Source of the DNA: Clostridia bacterium
GTDB taxonomy: Bacteria; Bacillota; Clostridia; UMGS1883; UMGS1540
Direction: 5' to 3'
NCBI GenBank assembly: GCA_029006755.1
Contig: JAQXGO010000104.1
Coordinates: 1 to 55,955, forward strand
Length of the DNA: 55,955 nt
The position numbers and the translations under genes are program-made. Shown here piece by piece: positions 42,454 to 50,950 of this stretch. The first letter of the stretch is position 1; each line of letters starts with the position of its first letter. Under the pieces are notes generated by a model that saw only the letters and a list, made by a program, of their open reading frames with translations, was not told the origin of the DNA and ran no database searches.

Positions 42454-42498
42454 TTGGAATTTAATGAAAAACTTCAAGAATTGAGAAAAACAAATTGA
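42454..42498 (+). pseudogene. Truncated XRE-type HTH regulator N-terminus (15 codons including stop)
   Basis: ggaggt RBS then TTG GAA TTT AAT GAA AAA CTT CAA GAA TTG AGA AAA ACA AAT TGA = (L/M)EFNEKLQELRKTN*, which resembles the start of many XRE regulators. Confidence 0.5.
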
Positions 42499-42535
42499 CA
42501 AAGAGCCGATTTTTTGACAGTGTTTGCAGAGTGAT

Positions 42536-42589
42536 AAAATCATGCACCGCTTTTGACTGTTTTTTAGGTCAAAAGCGGTGCATGATTTT
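42536..42589. repeat. Perfect 22 bp inverted repeat / hairpin with 10 nt loop
   Basis: AAAATCATGCACCGCTTTTGAC (42536-42557) / GTCAAAAGCGGTGCATGATTTT (42568-42589). Confidence 0.9.
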
Positions 42590-42593
42590 TCGA

Positions 42594-42681
42594 GGAAAAA
42601 TTTCGGAGTAAGCGGAATTGGTGTGCGATGGCTGAAAATGCTCTGATTTTAGCAAAACATCCATTACGCCGAAACTTTTCC
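42594..42681. repeat. Imperfect 18 bp terminal inverted repeat bounding an 88 bp segment
   Basis: GGAAAAATTTCGGAGTAA (42594-42611) versus TTACGCCGAAACTTTTCC (42664-42681), 16/18 complementary; nested GCTGAAAAT/ATTTTAGC. Confidence 0.75.
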
Positions 42682-42716
42682 TTTTGCAAAAATCCCATTG
42701 TTAAAGGGGTTTCGGG

Positions 42717-42763
42717 CAAAAAAACAGAACCGCAATTTTGTATCAAAATTACGGTTCTGTTTT
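42717..42763 (-). terminator. Terminator downstream of tRNA-Arg
   Basis: Stem aaacagaaccg...cggttctgttt with inner aattttg/caaaatt; T7 run on the minus strand. Confidence 0.85.
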
Positions 42764-42839
42764 GGCGCGCTGTAAGGGATTCGAACCCCTGGCCTTATGG
42801 TCCGTAGCCATACGCTCTATCCAGCTGAGCTAACAGCGC
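42763..42839 (-). tRNA. tRNA-Arg(ACG), CCA encoded
   Basis: GCGCTGTTAGCTCAGCTGGATAGAGCGTATGGCTACGGACCATAAGGCCAGGGGTTCGAATCCCTTACAGCGCGCCA; anticodon loop CTACGGA. Confidence 0.97.
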
Positions 42840-42862
42840 AAGCTCTCTTAAGCGACTTATAT

Positions 42863-42891
42863 ATTATAGCACATGTAAAACAAAATTGCAA
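42863..42891 (-). promoter_or_regulatory. Promoter TTGCAA-17-TATAAT upstream of tRNA-Arg
   Basis: -10 complement 42863-42868, -35 complement 42886-42891, 17 bp spacer. Confidence 0.65.
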
Positions 42892-42899
42892 GTTTTTTT

Positions 42900-45140
42900 T
42901 CAAAAATTTTCTTCATTCTCTTGATTCTGTAGAATTTGGCAGGCAATCGCTGCGTTTTCTTCGGCTTTTTCGCGAAGCACATTTGCTTTTTCATGCAACA
43001 TTTCCTGGATTTTTTCACGATTTTCGCAGATGTCATCGATATATGCACAAAGTATGTCAACATGAATATCTTGCATGTTGATGGTGCGGTCCTGCCCGAT
43101 ATACTGCATAAAGCTGGAAACCTTTGGGTCATAGGTGAGCCCGATCATGGGAACGCCGCCGGCAGCGGCATAAATCAGCGTGTGTAGCCGCATGCCGAGT
43201 ACGATATCACATTTTCGGACAATTCCGATAGTTTCATTGACCTGATATTCTTTTTGCAGAATATAAAGCTTTGTATGCATGTGTTCAGAGAGCCGAATGG
43301 CAGCTTTGGAATCCATATATCTTTTCATAGGAATAAATATTGGGATCAAACCATAGGTGTCTGCAGCATAATCTAAGCATTTTGCAATTTTCTGTACGCA
43401 AGATTTATCAGTGATCGGCCAGGGGCGAAGAGATATGCCGATATAATGCATGCCGGTGGGAATACCTTCTTCCTCAAAAAGCATGTCGACTTCCTTGCTT
43501 GATATGCCATCGAGTGCGAATGCAGGATCTGCGGTCACCTGCATGGGCACTTGCGTTACACCCATGTCCTTAAGCTCTTGGAGGGAAACTGCATCACGCA
43601 GTGTGACCATATGGCACTTTTCGATTTCTTTAGCTGTGCGCTTAATATTTTTCCCATGCAAGGGGCCAATACCATTTGCATATAGATATACTTTTGCACC
43701 AAGCGAACGAGCAGTGCGCATAATCCACAAATAATACCATAAAGACTGCGCGCTTGTGACATCCTGCAATAGGCTGCCGCCGCCAAAAATAAGCATATGC
43801 GATCTCTTGCATATTCTGCGTATTCCAAAATAATTGAATCTGTGGGCAGAGTCCGTGCCATATTGCTCACGTGTTTCACATGGCTTTGCAGAAAGAACCA
43901 AGGCGCGAATAAAAGGCATTTGTTTACGAAGACTACACAAGACAGCTTGCAGAAGTGCATCATCTCCGCTATTATGAAATCCATAGTATCCGCTAAGTAC
44001 AACATCATATTCTGCCTTGTCTGTGTAGTCACGCAATACAGCATTGTAGATTTTCACATGTTCTTTTGCAAGGCTTGTATTCGAAAAATGATTGGTCGCC
44101 TTTTCAAACAAGGCCTCGCCCAAAGATGCACGAAGCGAGGCATCTTGAGCAAATTGCAGGATTTTTTTTGCAAAGGTGGTATAATCCTCCGCCGGGAAAA
44201 GCAGACCGGTAACGCCCTCCTCGATTAAATCCGGAATGCCGCCGACTGCCGCGCTGATGGTAGGCTTTTTCATCCGTGCGCCCTCAAGCAACACGTAGGG
44301 GAAGCTTTCACTTCGAGAGGATAAGGTGTTTATGTCTATAAAGTTTATAAAGCTATATATGTCTTGAATAAAGCCGGCAAAAGTAAGCTTGTCCGAAATG
44401 CCTTCCGATTCAGCAAGACGAACCAGTGCCTCACGACCTTCACCGTCTCCGGCAATAATAAATCGTAAATTCGGGTTTTCTTTTGCTGCAACAGCAGCAG
44501 CGCGGATAAAGATATCATGTCCTTTTACGTGGTCGTGTCTGCCAATCAGGCCAATATAAAGAAGGGAGGGGTCATATTCAATGCCAATGCGTTTGGCAAA
44601 AGCAGCACGGTCATCAAATACAGGATCCTTAGAATAGTCCATACCGTTGTACACAGTGAACACGCGGTTGGGTCGAAAACCACGTTTGATCAGCATATTT
44701 CGAAAATTGGTAGAAACACCTATATAATAGTCCATTTTCCGCAGTGCGCGTACATTCAGGCTTGTGTATACAAGCTTACGATAAAATCCGTCAAAGTCCA
44801 TTAAATAGTCGCTGTGAACGGTTGTAATAACAGGAATATGCACGCGCTGTTTTACATATTGCGCAATAAAATTTGCGCGTGCACCATGCGCATGAATCAG
44901 TGCATAGCCTTCGTTTTTTACCATTTCCGCAATACTGCGGATAACGGAAAGATCAAACCTGCTTTTTTGCAAGACTAAGACATTTTCAATATTTCTCTCC
45001 TGTAATTGCTGATAAAAAACACCGGGAGTTAAGCAAACAATTTTTACATCAATCATTGTTTTTAGTGCATCCAAAAGGGCAAAGACATGTGTCTTTGCTC
45101 CGCCGGAATCGCCGCCGCTAATAAGATGCAAAACCTTCAT
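42900..45140 (-). CDS. Fusion of a GT4-type glycosyltransferase (N-term) and a CsaB-like polysaccharide pyruvyl transferase (C-term)
   Basis: N-term MKVLHLISGGDSGGAKTHV, AGDGEGREALVRLAES, SRSESFPYVLLEGARMKKP; C-term VVLSGYYGFHNSGDDALLQAVL, LIFGGGSLLQDVTS, LGMRLHTLIYAAAGGVPMIGL; single uninterrupted ORF. Confidence 0.93.
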   Translation of the reverse strand: MKVLHLISGGDSGGAKTHVFALLDALKTMIDVKIVCLTPGVFYQQLQERNIENVLVLQKSRFDLSVIRSIAEMVKNEGYALIHAHGARANFIAQYVKQRVHIPVITTVHSDYLMDFDGFYRKLVYTSLNVRALRKMDYYIGVSTNFRNMLIKRGFRPNRVFTVYNGMDYSKDPVFDDRAAFAKRIGIEYDPSLLYIGLIGRHDHVKGHDIFIRAAAVAAKENPNLRFIIAGDGEGREALVRLAESEGISDKLTFAGFIQDIYSFINFIDINTLSSRSESFPYVLLEGARMKKPTISAAVGGIPDLIEEGVTGLLFPAEDYTTFAKKILQFAQDASLRASLGEALFEKATNHFSNTSLAKEHVKIYNAVLRDYTDKAEYDVVLSGYYGFHNSGDDALLQAVLCSLRKQMPFIRALVLSAKPCETREQYGTDSAHRFNYFGIRRICKRSHMLIFGGGSLLQDVTSAQSLWYYLWIMRTARSLGAKVYLYANGIGPLHGKNIKRTAKEIEKCHMVTLRDAVSLQELKDMGVTQVPMQVTADPAFALDGISSKEVDMLFEEEGIPTGMHYIGISLRPWPITDKSCVQKIAKCLDYAADTYGLIPIFIPMKRYMDSKAAIRLSEHMHTKLYILQKEYQVNETIGIVRKCDIVLGMRLHTLIYAAAGGVPMIGLTYDPKVSSFMQYIGQDRTINMQDIHVDILCAYIDDICENREKIQEMLHEKANVLREKAEENAAIACQILQNQENEENF

Positions 45141-45149
45141 TTAAACCCC

Positions 45150-46694
45150 CTAAACCGATCTGTCCGTATTTTTCTGCTGTGCAAGCTTGATTGCTGCCAT
45201 TGCGACACCTGCGATGATGAAGAAGGCAAGCTGAACACGTGGATAAAACCAAGTGTATTCTGCAAACCCGATTGTTGTGATGCCGGTGATAGAAGCAACA
45301 GCCGCACAAAGAGTGCCGCGCAATACACCGGGGGCAGTGCGCAGGGTCTGTGCTGTCGCACGCCGAATTAAACTAAGGCTATACCATAAAAGGCTAAGAA
45401 GCCCCAAAATTCCCATTTCAATTAAAACCTCTAAAAACTGCATATGAGAATGGGGTGCCGCACCAGTCATGCCCACACTATAGGAAGGATAAATAGCGCG
45501 GAAAGAGCCTGTCCCAAGCCCCACACCTTGTATCCAACGACCTTTCAGCATGCGAAGGACAGAGGACCATATATTGACACGATAGGAACTTGAAGTATCC
45601 TTTAAATTGCCAATGGTCATAATTCGATTCAGCACGGTTTGCGGCAATAAAGGAATACAACATAGAATGAGAACAATCAGTGCAGGAAAAATTTGTCTTT
45701 TATAGAGAATCGTAAATATGGTGGCGGCAATGGCAAAAGCCAGCCAGCCGGAACGTGAATATGTCAAAATTAATGCTAAAACACCAACACCTACAAGAAA
45801 AAGTCCCAAAAGCTTTGTCAAATCCTTCTTTCTTGTGGTGGCCCATACGTATGCAAAGGGAATAAAAAGCATTAAAAACTCTGCCAAATTGTTGGGGTTG
45901 CCAAGGGTGGAATAGGCGCGCCCGGGCATTCCTTGATTTAGATTCATATCCGTTAACAGAATATCCTGCTCAATGCCCAAGATACGCTGAATCATTGCAC
46001 CTATGGATACCACGGCCATTGTCCATGTCATAACGCCCAAAAAAGTTTCTATCCTTTTTTCGGAGGACAGAATACCATAGATGACAAGTGCTAAAAGAAA
46101 TGATGTCCAAAAAAAGGCTAATGAACGCAAGCTATCCTGCATATCATGTGAGCCATATACACTGATCGTTGTGATAAACACAAAAAAGAGGAACGGAACC
46201 CAAAGCCCGTTCGTCTGCCGGCCTAAATCTTTGCGTCCGCTGAGCAGACATAGGAAATAAAGGCCACAAAGCCCGAGAACGAAGAGTAAAGCATAAAGAT
46301 TATTCCAGTAATTGTGCGGAATAATATAAATGACTAAAACGCCTATAAACAAAAGCGTTGATAGATGCAGAAAAAAAGAGGGCTTTATAAGACGGTTATA
46401 CAGGCGATTATTCAGGCTTCCGTGATTGAAACCGGCAATGCGCGCATACAGACGACTGAAGAACTGCAAAATACTGTTCCACACCTTACGGAGAAGGCCA
46501 TAAAAGAACGAAGTATCAACCCGACTGTCAATATTGGTCGGACGCACAAACCATTTTATAACCTTACTGCCCCTTGCACACTGTCCAATCGCGTGAAAGA
46601 GCCGATTGAGTATCCGCACGGGAATAGAGGTCATGAACGCAATGCATAAACGTTTAAACAACGTTATTACCACGCTACCTTCTATCATGTTCAC
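45150..46694 (-). CDS. O-antigen ligase/polymerase (Wzy/WaaL-like) membrane protein
   Basis: Many TM helices; GRAYSTLGNPNNLAEFLMLFIPFA, LALILTYSRSGWLAFAIA, PHSHMQFLEVLIEMGILGL. Confidence 0.88.
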   Translation of the reverse strand: MNMIEGSVVITLFKRLCIAFMTSIPVRILNRLFHAIGQCARGSKVIKWFVRPTNIDSRVDTSFFYGLLRKVWNSILQFFSRLYARIAGFNHGSLNNRLYNRLIKPSFFLHLSTLLFIGVLVIYIIPHNYWNNLYALLFVLGLCGLYFLCLLSGRKDLGRQTNGLWVPFLFFVFITTISVYGSHDMQDSLRSLAFFWTSFLLALVIYGILSSEKRIETFLGVMTWTMAVVSIGAMIQRILGIEQDILLTDMNLNQGMPGRAYSTLGNPNNLAEFLMLFIPFAYVWATTRKKDLTKLLGLFLVGVGVLALILTYSRSGWLAFAIAATIFTILYKRQIFPALIVLILCCIPLLPQTVLNRIMTIGNLKDTSSSYRVNIWSSVLRMLKGRWIQGVGLGTGSFRAIYPSYSVGMTGAAPHSHMQFLEVLIEMGILGLLSLLWYSLSLIRRATAQTLRTAPGVLRGTLCAAVASITGITTIGFAEYTWFYPRVQLAFFIIAGVAMAAIKLAQQKNTDRSV

Positions 46695-46701
46695 ACCGTC
46701 C

Positions 46702-47202
46702 TTATGCTGTCAATTCCTGAATATCATACACACGCAAATAAAGTTTTGCATCTCCTGCATGCAGAACCATGCTGTGCCCGATGCCATAGAGCGTACCTTC
46801 GATTTCAACACCGTTTGCAGTCTTTTCACCATGTACCGTACCGGTAATGGTGACAGAACAGAAGCCTTCCCGTTGCGAAAGGACATACTCTCCGTCCTGG
46901 TTTGTGACCCAAGATATCGGCGCTCCCTTTTCAACCTTTGTAACGACACCGATAGGTTTGCCGTGTGCGCCGTCAGTCATAGTGTCACCAACCTTGATTT
47001 TATCTACAACCCACTCGTTGGCCTCTTCGAGATAGAACTGCATTTCAATGGATCCTTTCCCCGTGAGCGCACTGCCTGACAAGCCGGAGGGTGCGAGAAT
47101 TTTAATACCAACCACAGCAAGCGCCGCAATAAGCACAATGATGATAATAAGGTCAATAATATTTATTTTACCGAACAAGCGGCCCTTTTCATCCATTAAC
47201 AT
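46702..47202 (-). CDS. DUF4330 domain-containing protein
   Basis: LFGKINIIDLIIIIVLIAALAVVGIKILAPSG N-terminal TM and following domain. Confidence 0.8.
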   Translation of the reverse strand: MLMDEKGRLFGKINIIDLIIIIVLIAALAVVGIKILAPSGLSGSALTGKGSIEMQFYLEEANEWVVDKIKVGDTMTDGAHGKPIGVVTKVEKGAPISWVTNQDGEYVLSQREGFCSVTITGTVHGEKTANGVEIEGTLYGIGHSMVLHAGDAKLYLRVYDIQELTA

Positions 47203-47215
47203 AAAATGCCCCTTT

Positions 47216-48316
47216 CTATTTACCCATTTTGTTTAAAACATCAACGTATATAGTATATATGATTTCCAGAATTTTGTCAAGATTAAACACGGTTTCAATC
47301 GCCATTTTACCATTTTTACCATACGTTGCACAAAGGTCAGCATGGGTTGCTAAGCTTTCAATTGCGTTTGCCATCCCCTTTGTATCGCCGTATTCAACCA
47401 AGATTCCACAATTGTTTTCCGGATTGATAATATCTCCATTGCCGCCGATATTGGTAGCGATTACCGGTAATCCGGCACCAAGTGCCTCTAAAATTGCAAA
47501 GCTTAACGCTTCGTAGCATTTGGCGGAATTAATGAAGACATCCGCACCTGCCAACAGATTCGCCGCATCGTTGCGATAGCCTAATTGGAGAATTCTGTCT
47601 TCCAATCCCTTTTCCTTAATTCTTTCACGAATTTCATCAAATAATTCACCATCTCCGGCTATCAGACAGACAAAAGGAATATCTTTAGACACTTCTGCAA
47701 TAGAGTCTACCAAATAGGGAAGACCTTTTGCAATGTGATAACGAGCTAAAGTTACTGCCACAAAGGTGTCCGCAGAAAGACCGAGTTCTTCCCGGATGGT
47801 TGACGGTTCGCTTTGGGTTTCCTGAACGGAAAGTCCGTTATAAACAACTTTAATTTTTTCAGGTTTTACACCGTTTTGAATCAAAAGGTCTTTTCCATTA
47901 TTGCATACAGAAAGAATTTGCGCATCGAATCGGGTAATAATGGAGTTGGCAATTCGCCATAAGAAATTGGTCTTTAAAGTCAGATGACAAGTATAAATGA
48001 CTTTTGTTTTAGGCCGAAAGAGACGTGAAAGAACAGCTACATAATTCTCTCTGGGGTATTGCGTATGAATAATATCGATACGGTATCTGTCACAAAGCTT
48101 TGCCAGTTTCTTTGCAGCGTTCAAATCCCAAGGAGAACGCATTTTTACTTGACAGGAGGGAATACCAAGTGACTGCATATCCTGAAGAAGAGGGCCTTCC
48201 TCATTGTAGGCAAAGAAGCAGGAAGCACGTTTGCCGTGATAGGTCTTTGCCAGATTATACACATATTTTTCTGTGCCGGCCTTTCCGGCGTGATTAATTA
48301 GATATAAGATGCGCAA
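47216..48316 (-). CDS. GT4-type glycosyltransferase
   Basis: RILYLINHAGKAGTEKYVYNLA, LIAGDGELFDEIRERIKEKG, LGYRNDAANLLAGADVFINSAKCYEALSFAILEALGAGLPVIAT; start TTG at 48316 or 48325. Confidence 0.92.
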   Translation of the reverse strand: MRILYLINHAGKAGTEKYVYNLAKTYHGKRASCFFAYNEEGPLLQDMQSLGIPSCQVKMRSPWDLNAAKKLAKLCDRYRIDIIHTQYPRENYVAVLSRLFRPKTKVIYTCHLTLKTNFLWRIANSIITRFDAQILSVCNNGKDLLIQNGVKPEKIKVVYNGLSVQETQSEPSTIREELGLSADTFVAVTLARYHIAKGLPYLVDSIAEVSKDIPFVCLIAGDGELFDEIRERIKEKGLEDRILQLGYRNDAANLLAGADVFINSAKCYEALSFAILEALGAGLPVIATNIGGNGDIINPENNCGILVEYGDTKGMANAIESLATHADLCATYGKNGKMAIETVFNLDKILEIIYTIYVDVLNKMGK

Positions 48317-48321
48317 TACTA

Positions 48322-48849
48322 TCAATCCTTTCTGTTTTTTATTATTTTTGCAGGATTTCCGCCCACTACCGCATAGTCGGGCACGTCACGGGTTACAACT
48401 GCACCGCCGGCTACGATAGCACCATTTCCGATTGTAATGCCGGGCAGAATAATTGCATTTGCACCGATCCAAACATCATTCCCGATGGTTACTTTATGCT
48501 TGGGAGCTGTTTGCAACCGCATAGGGATTGATAAATCACTTGTTTCGTGGTTTTGCGTGACGATAGTGACACCGGGCGCCATCATGACATCATCACCGAT
48601 AGAAAGAGGTCCTGCTACGCGGCAATGAATGCCGAGACCGGAGTGATTGCCAATGGAAATGTCCTTCCCGGAGGCAAAAAATGCACCATGCTCAATATTC
48701 ACATGCTTGCCGCAATGCTCTAACATGCCTTTAGCCAAAATTCTTCGCAATGTGCCGGCACCTAAGCTGTACGGGAGCCCCGTGCAGGGGAGGTGGCGGG
48801 CAAAGCAATAATAGAGAAAGTAACAAACAACGCGCAAAATGTTTTTCAT
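48322..48849 (-). CDS. Left-handed beta-helix (hexapeptide) acyltransferase
   Basis: [51 protein letters not shown]. Confidence 0.93.
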   Translation of the reverse strand: MKNILRVVCYFLYYCFARHLPCTGLPYSLGAGTLRRILAKGMLEHCGKHVNIEHGAFFASGKDISIGNHSGLGIHCRVAGPLSIGDDVMMAPGVTIVTQNHETSDLSIPMRLQTAPKHKVTIGNDVWIGANAIILPGITIGNGAIVAGGAVVTRDVPDYAVVGGNPAKIIKNRKD

Positions 48850-50354
48850 TATTTCACTCCTTTTTTAGGGATAAAACGGAGAAGGAAGCCCAATGCAGCA
48901 TAGCAAACCACACCGACAAAGACAGGTACAATTAACCGGATGATCCGCTGCACAATTAAATCTCCGGACAAGAGAGTAAGCATGTATTGATTGGTCAGGC
49001 GCACAACCAAAAGCATAAGTGCGCTTGACAGAAGACTTAGAATAAAGGTTTTTCCCAAGCCTTTCCCAAACATACCAATTTTGCGACGAAGGAAAAACAA
49101 TAAAATAACAGCACCGGTTAATGAAGCAATGGAATAGGCAAGTGGTACACCAAAGGCACCGATATAACGAATCAAAATTAGACTAAGACATATATTGATT
49201 GCCATAATGCAAAAGCCGTTGACAGCGGGCAACAAGGTTTTCTTTAAAGCGTAGAACGCTCTGTCCAGTATCTCCTTTAAGCCAATGCCCAATATGCCGA
49301 TAGAATACATAGTGAGCAGGCCGCAAGCAATACTGACATCCTTTTCAGTGACCTTGCCCCATTTGGAAATCAACTCTAAGAGCGGCTCTTTCACCGCAAT
49401 AAAGCCAAACGTAACGGGGAGTAAAAGGATGATGACAAAATGCAAAATGTGCTGCAATGTTTCTTTATATTCATCCATGTTGCCAACGGCAGCACTGGCG
49501 GTCAGTTTCGGATAGATAACAGCCGTAATGGAATACACAAATGCAAGAACCATGTAAAGGGTTATATTCTGTACATAATTGAGAAGTGTGACCATGCCGG
49601 GAAAGGAGGTAATCATGGTCGTATTATAAAACATGTTTATTTGATAAGCAGATACACCCAAAAGGACAGGCCCTGTCATGCGAAGCGCAGTTTTCATATC
49701 CGGACTGCGCAGGTCAAACCGCGGAGAATACTTGTATCCGACACGAATCAGGGGTGGTACCAAAATAAACGCCTGCAAGCAAAGCCCGATAAGGGTCGCA
49801 AGCAACAAACCGAAAACGCCGTATTTATCACCCAACAAGAAAACATAGGCAATGACAACGAGGCTACTTGGTACGCTTACGAAGGCCGGCCACCCATATT
49901 TACCATGTGATTGCAGCATACCCTGAAAAATGTAATTCAATCCATAAAAAAGCATGGCCGGCATCATAATCATTAATGCCTTCATGGTAAAATTGTATTC
50001 ACCAAGCTTCGTGAAACGCGGCAAAATAGGAGATAAGGCAATGCCGATTAGCACTAAGACGGCAGTAAAGGCGGTTGCCACTGTAATTAGGTTATCGGCA
50101 AAGGACTTCGCCTTTTGATTTTCGTGGTTTGCTATGTAGCCGGCATAGATCGGCACAACCACCGTAGAAAGTGCGGTCCCAAAACAAGTAAAAATAATGT
50201 TTGGCACCGATATGGCATAGGAATATATATTCAGGAACTTGTCCGATGCGCCGAAAAAGGACATGTAAATTTGCACGCTTAAAAGAGATAAAAGCCGCGA
50301 AAAAATCATAATGACCATTACGTAACTAATGGAGCCGAGTATATTCTTTTTCAT
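48849..50354 (-). CDS. MurJ/MviN-like lipid-linked oligosaccharide flippase
   Basis: About 14 TM segments; MviN-type sequence ([28 protein letters not shown]...); ATG at 50354 overlaps the upstream stop (ATGA). Confidence 0.85.
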   Translation of the reverse strand: MKKNILGSISYVMVIMIFSRLLSLLSVQIYMSFFGASDKFLNIYSYAISVPNIIFTCFGTALSTVVVPIYAGYIANHENQKAKSFADNLITVATAFTAVLVLIGIALSPILPRFTKLGEYNFTMKALMIMMPAMLFYGLNYIFQGMLQSHGKYGWPAFVSVPSSLVVIAYVFLLGDKYGVFGLLLATLIGLCLQAFILVPPLIRVGYKYSPRFDLRSPDMKTALRMTGPVLLGVSAYQINMFYNTTMITSFPGMVTLLNYVQNITLYMVLAFVYSITAVIYPKLTASAAVGNMDEYKETLQHILHFVIILLLPVTFGFIAVKEPLLELISKWGKVTEKDVSIACGLLTMYSIGILGIGLKEILDRAFYALKKTLLPAVNGFCIMAINICLSLILIRYIGAFGVPLAYSIASLTGAVILLFFLRRKIGMFGKGLGKTFILSLLSSALMLLVVRLTNQYMLTLLSGDLIVQRIIRLIVPVFVGVVCYAALGFLLRFIPKKGVK

Positions 50355-50905
50355 TCTTTCCACTCCACCTCTTCTTTTAAAATACGGGCGGGATTGCCAC
50401 CCACCAAAGCACCGGCCGGCACATCATGCGTAACCACACTGCCGGCGGCAATCACCGCACCGTCACCAATGGTAACGCCTTTCAAAATCAGTGCACGGCA
50501 CCCAATCCATACATGGTTGCCAATTGTGACAGGACAAAAAACTTCTTTTTCTGTATTTAACTTGTGATAATCTCTATCCATAATACAAACATCCCAAGAA
50601 ATTACACAGTGATTGCCTATTTGAATGCTTTTTCCGGCATGCAGTTCCGTTCTGTCTCCAATGTATGTGCCACTGCCGATAGAAATAGATGCTTCGCCGT
50701 CAGTCCCCCAAGCACTCAGCTTACAATTTTTATGTAAATAGACACGATCCCCCAACGTGAGGATTGCGTTCTTTTTTTTGAGAACAACACCTTTATCCAT
50801 ACGGAAAAGACGACCCACGGCAGAGAAACTCCCGCGACGTAAAAATCCGCGTGTAAGACATGCGGCAATTTCCCGGTATTCACTAAACGATCTTGTCATA
50901 TTCAC
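50351..50905 (-). CDS. Left-handed beta-helix (hexapeptide) acyltransferase
   Basis: [51 protein letters not shown]. Confidence 0.93.
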   Translation of the reverse strand: MNMTRSFSEYREIAACLTRGFLRRGSFSAVGRLFRMDKGVVLKKKNAILTLGDRVYLHKNCKLSAWGTDGEASISIGSGTYIGDRTELHAGKSIQIGNHCVISWDVCIMDRDYHKLNTEKEVFCPVTIGNHVWIGCRALILKGVTIGDGAVIAAGSVVTHDVPAGALVGGNPARILKEEVEWKE

Positions 50906-50950
50906 TATCCTCTCTACTTTATATATTTCCTGGGGAATATAGTTGTTTAT

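Noticed and set aside
42564-42746. 60-aa ORF on the minus strand across the palindromes
   Set aside because: Spans inverted repeats and a terminator; no RBS or recognisable domain.
42763-42839. tRNA-Arg as an integration att site
   Set aside because: No integrase and no visible duplicate of the tRNA 3' end in the window; kept only as a hypothesis in the accessory-patch finding.
45087-45371. Plus-strand Cys-rich ORF opposite the O-antigen ligase-like gene
   Set aside because: Antisense to a convincing membrane protein; no supporting start signals.
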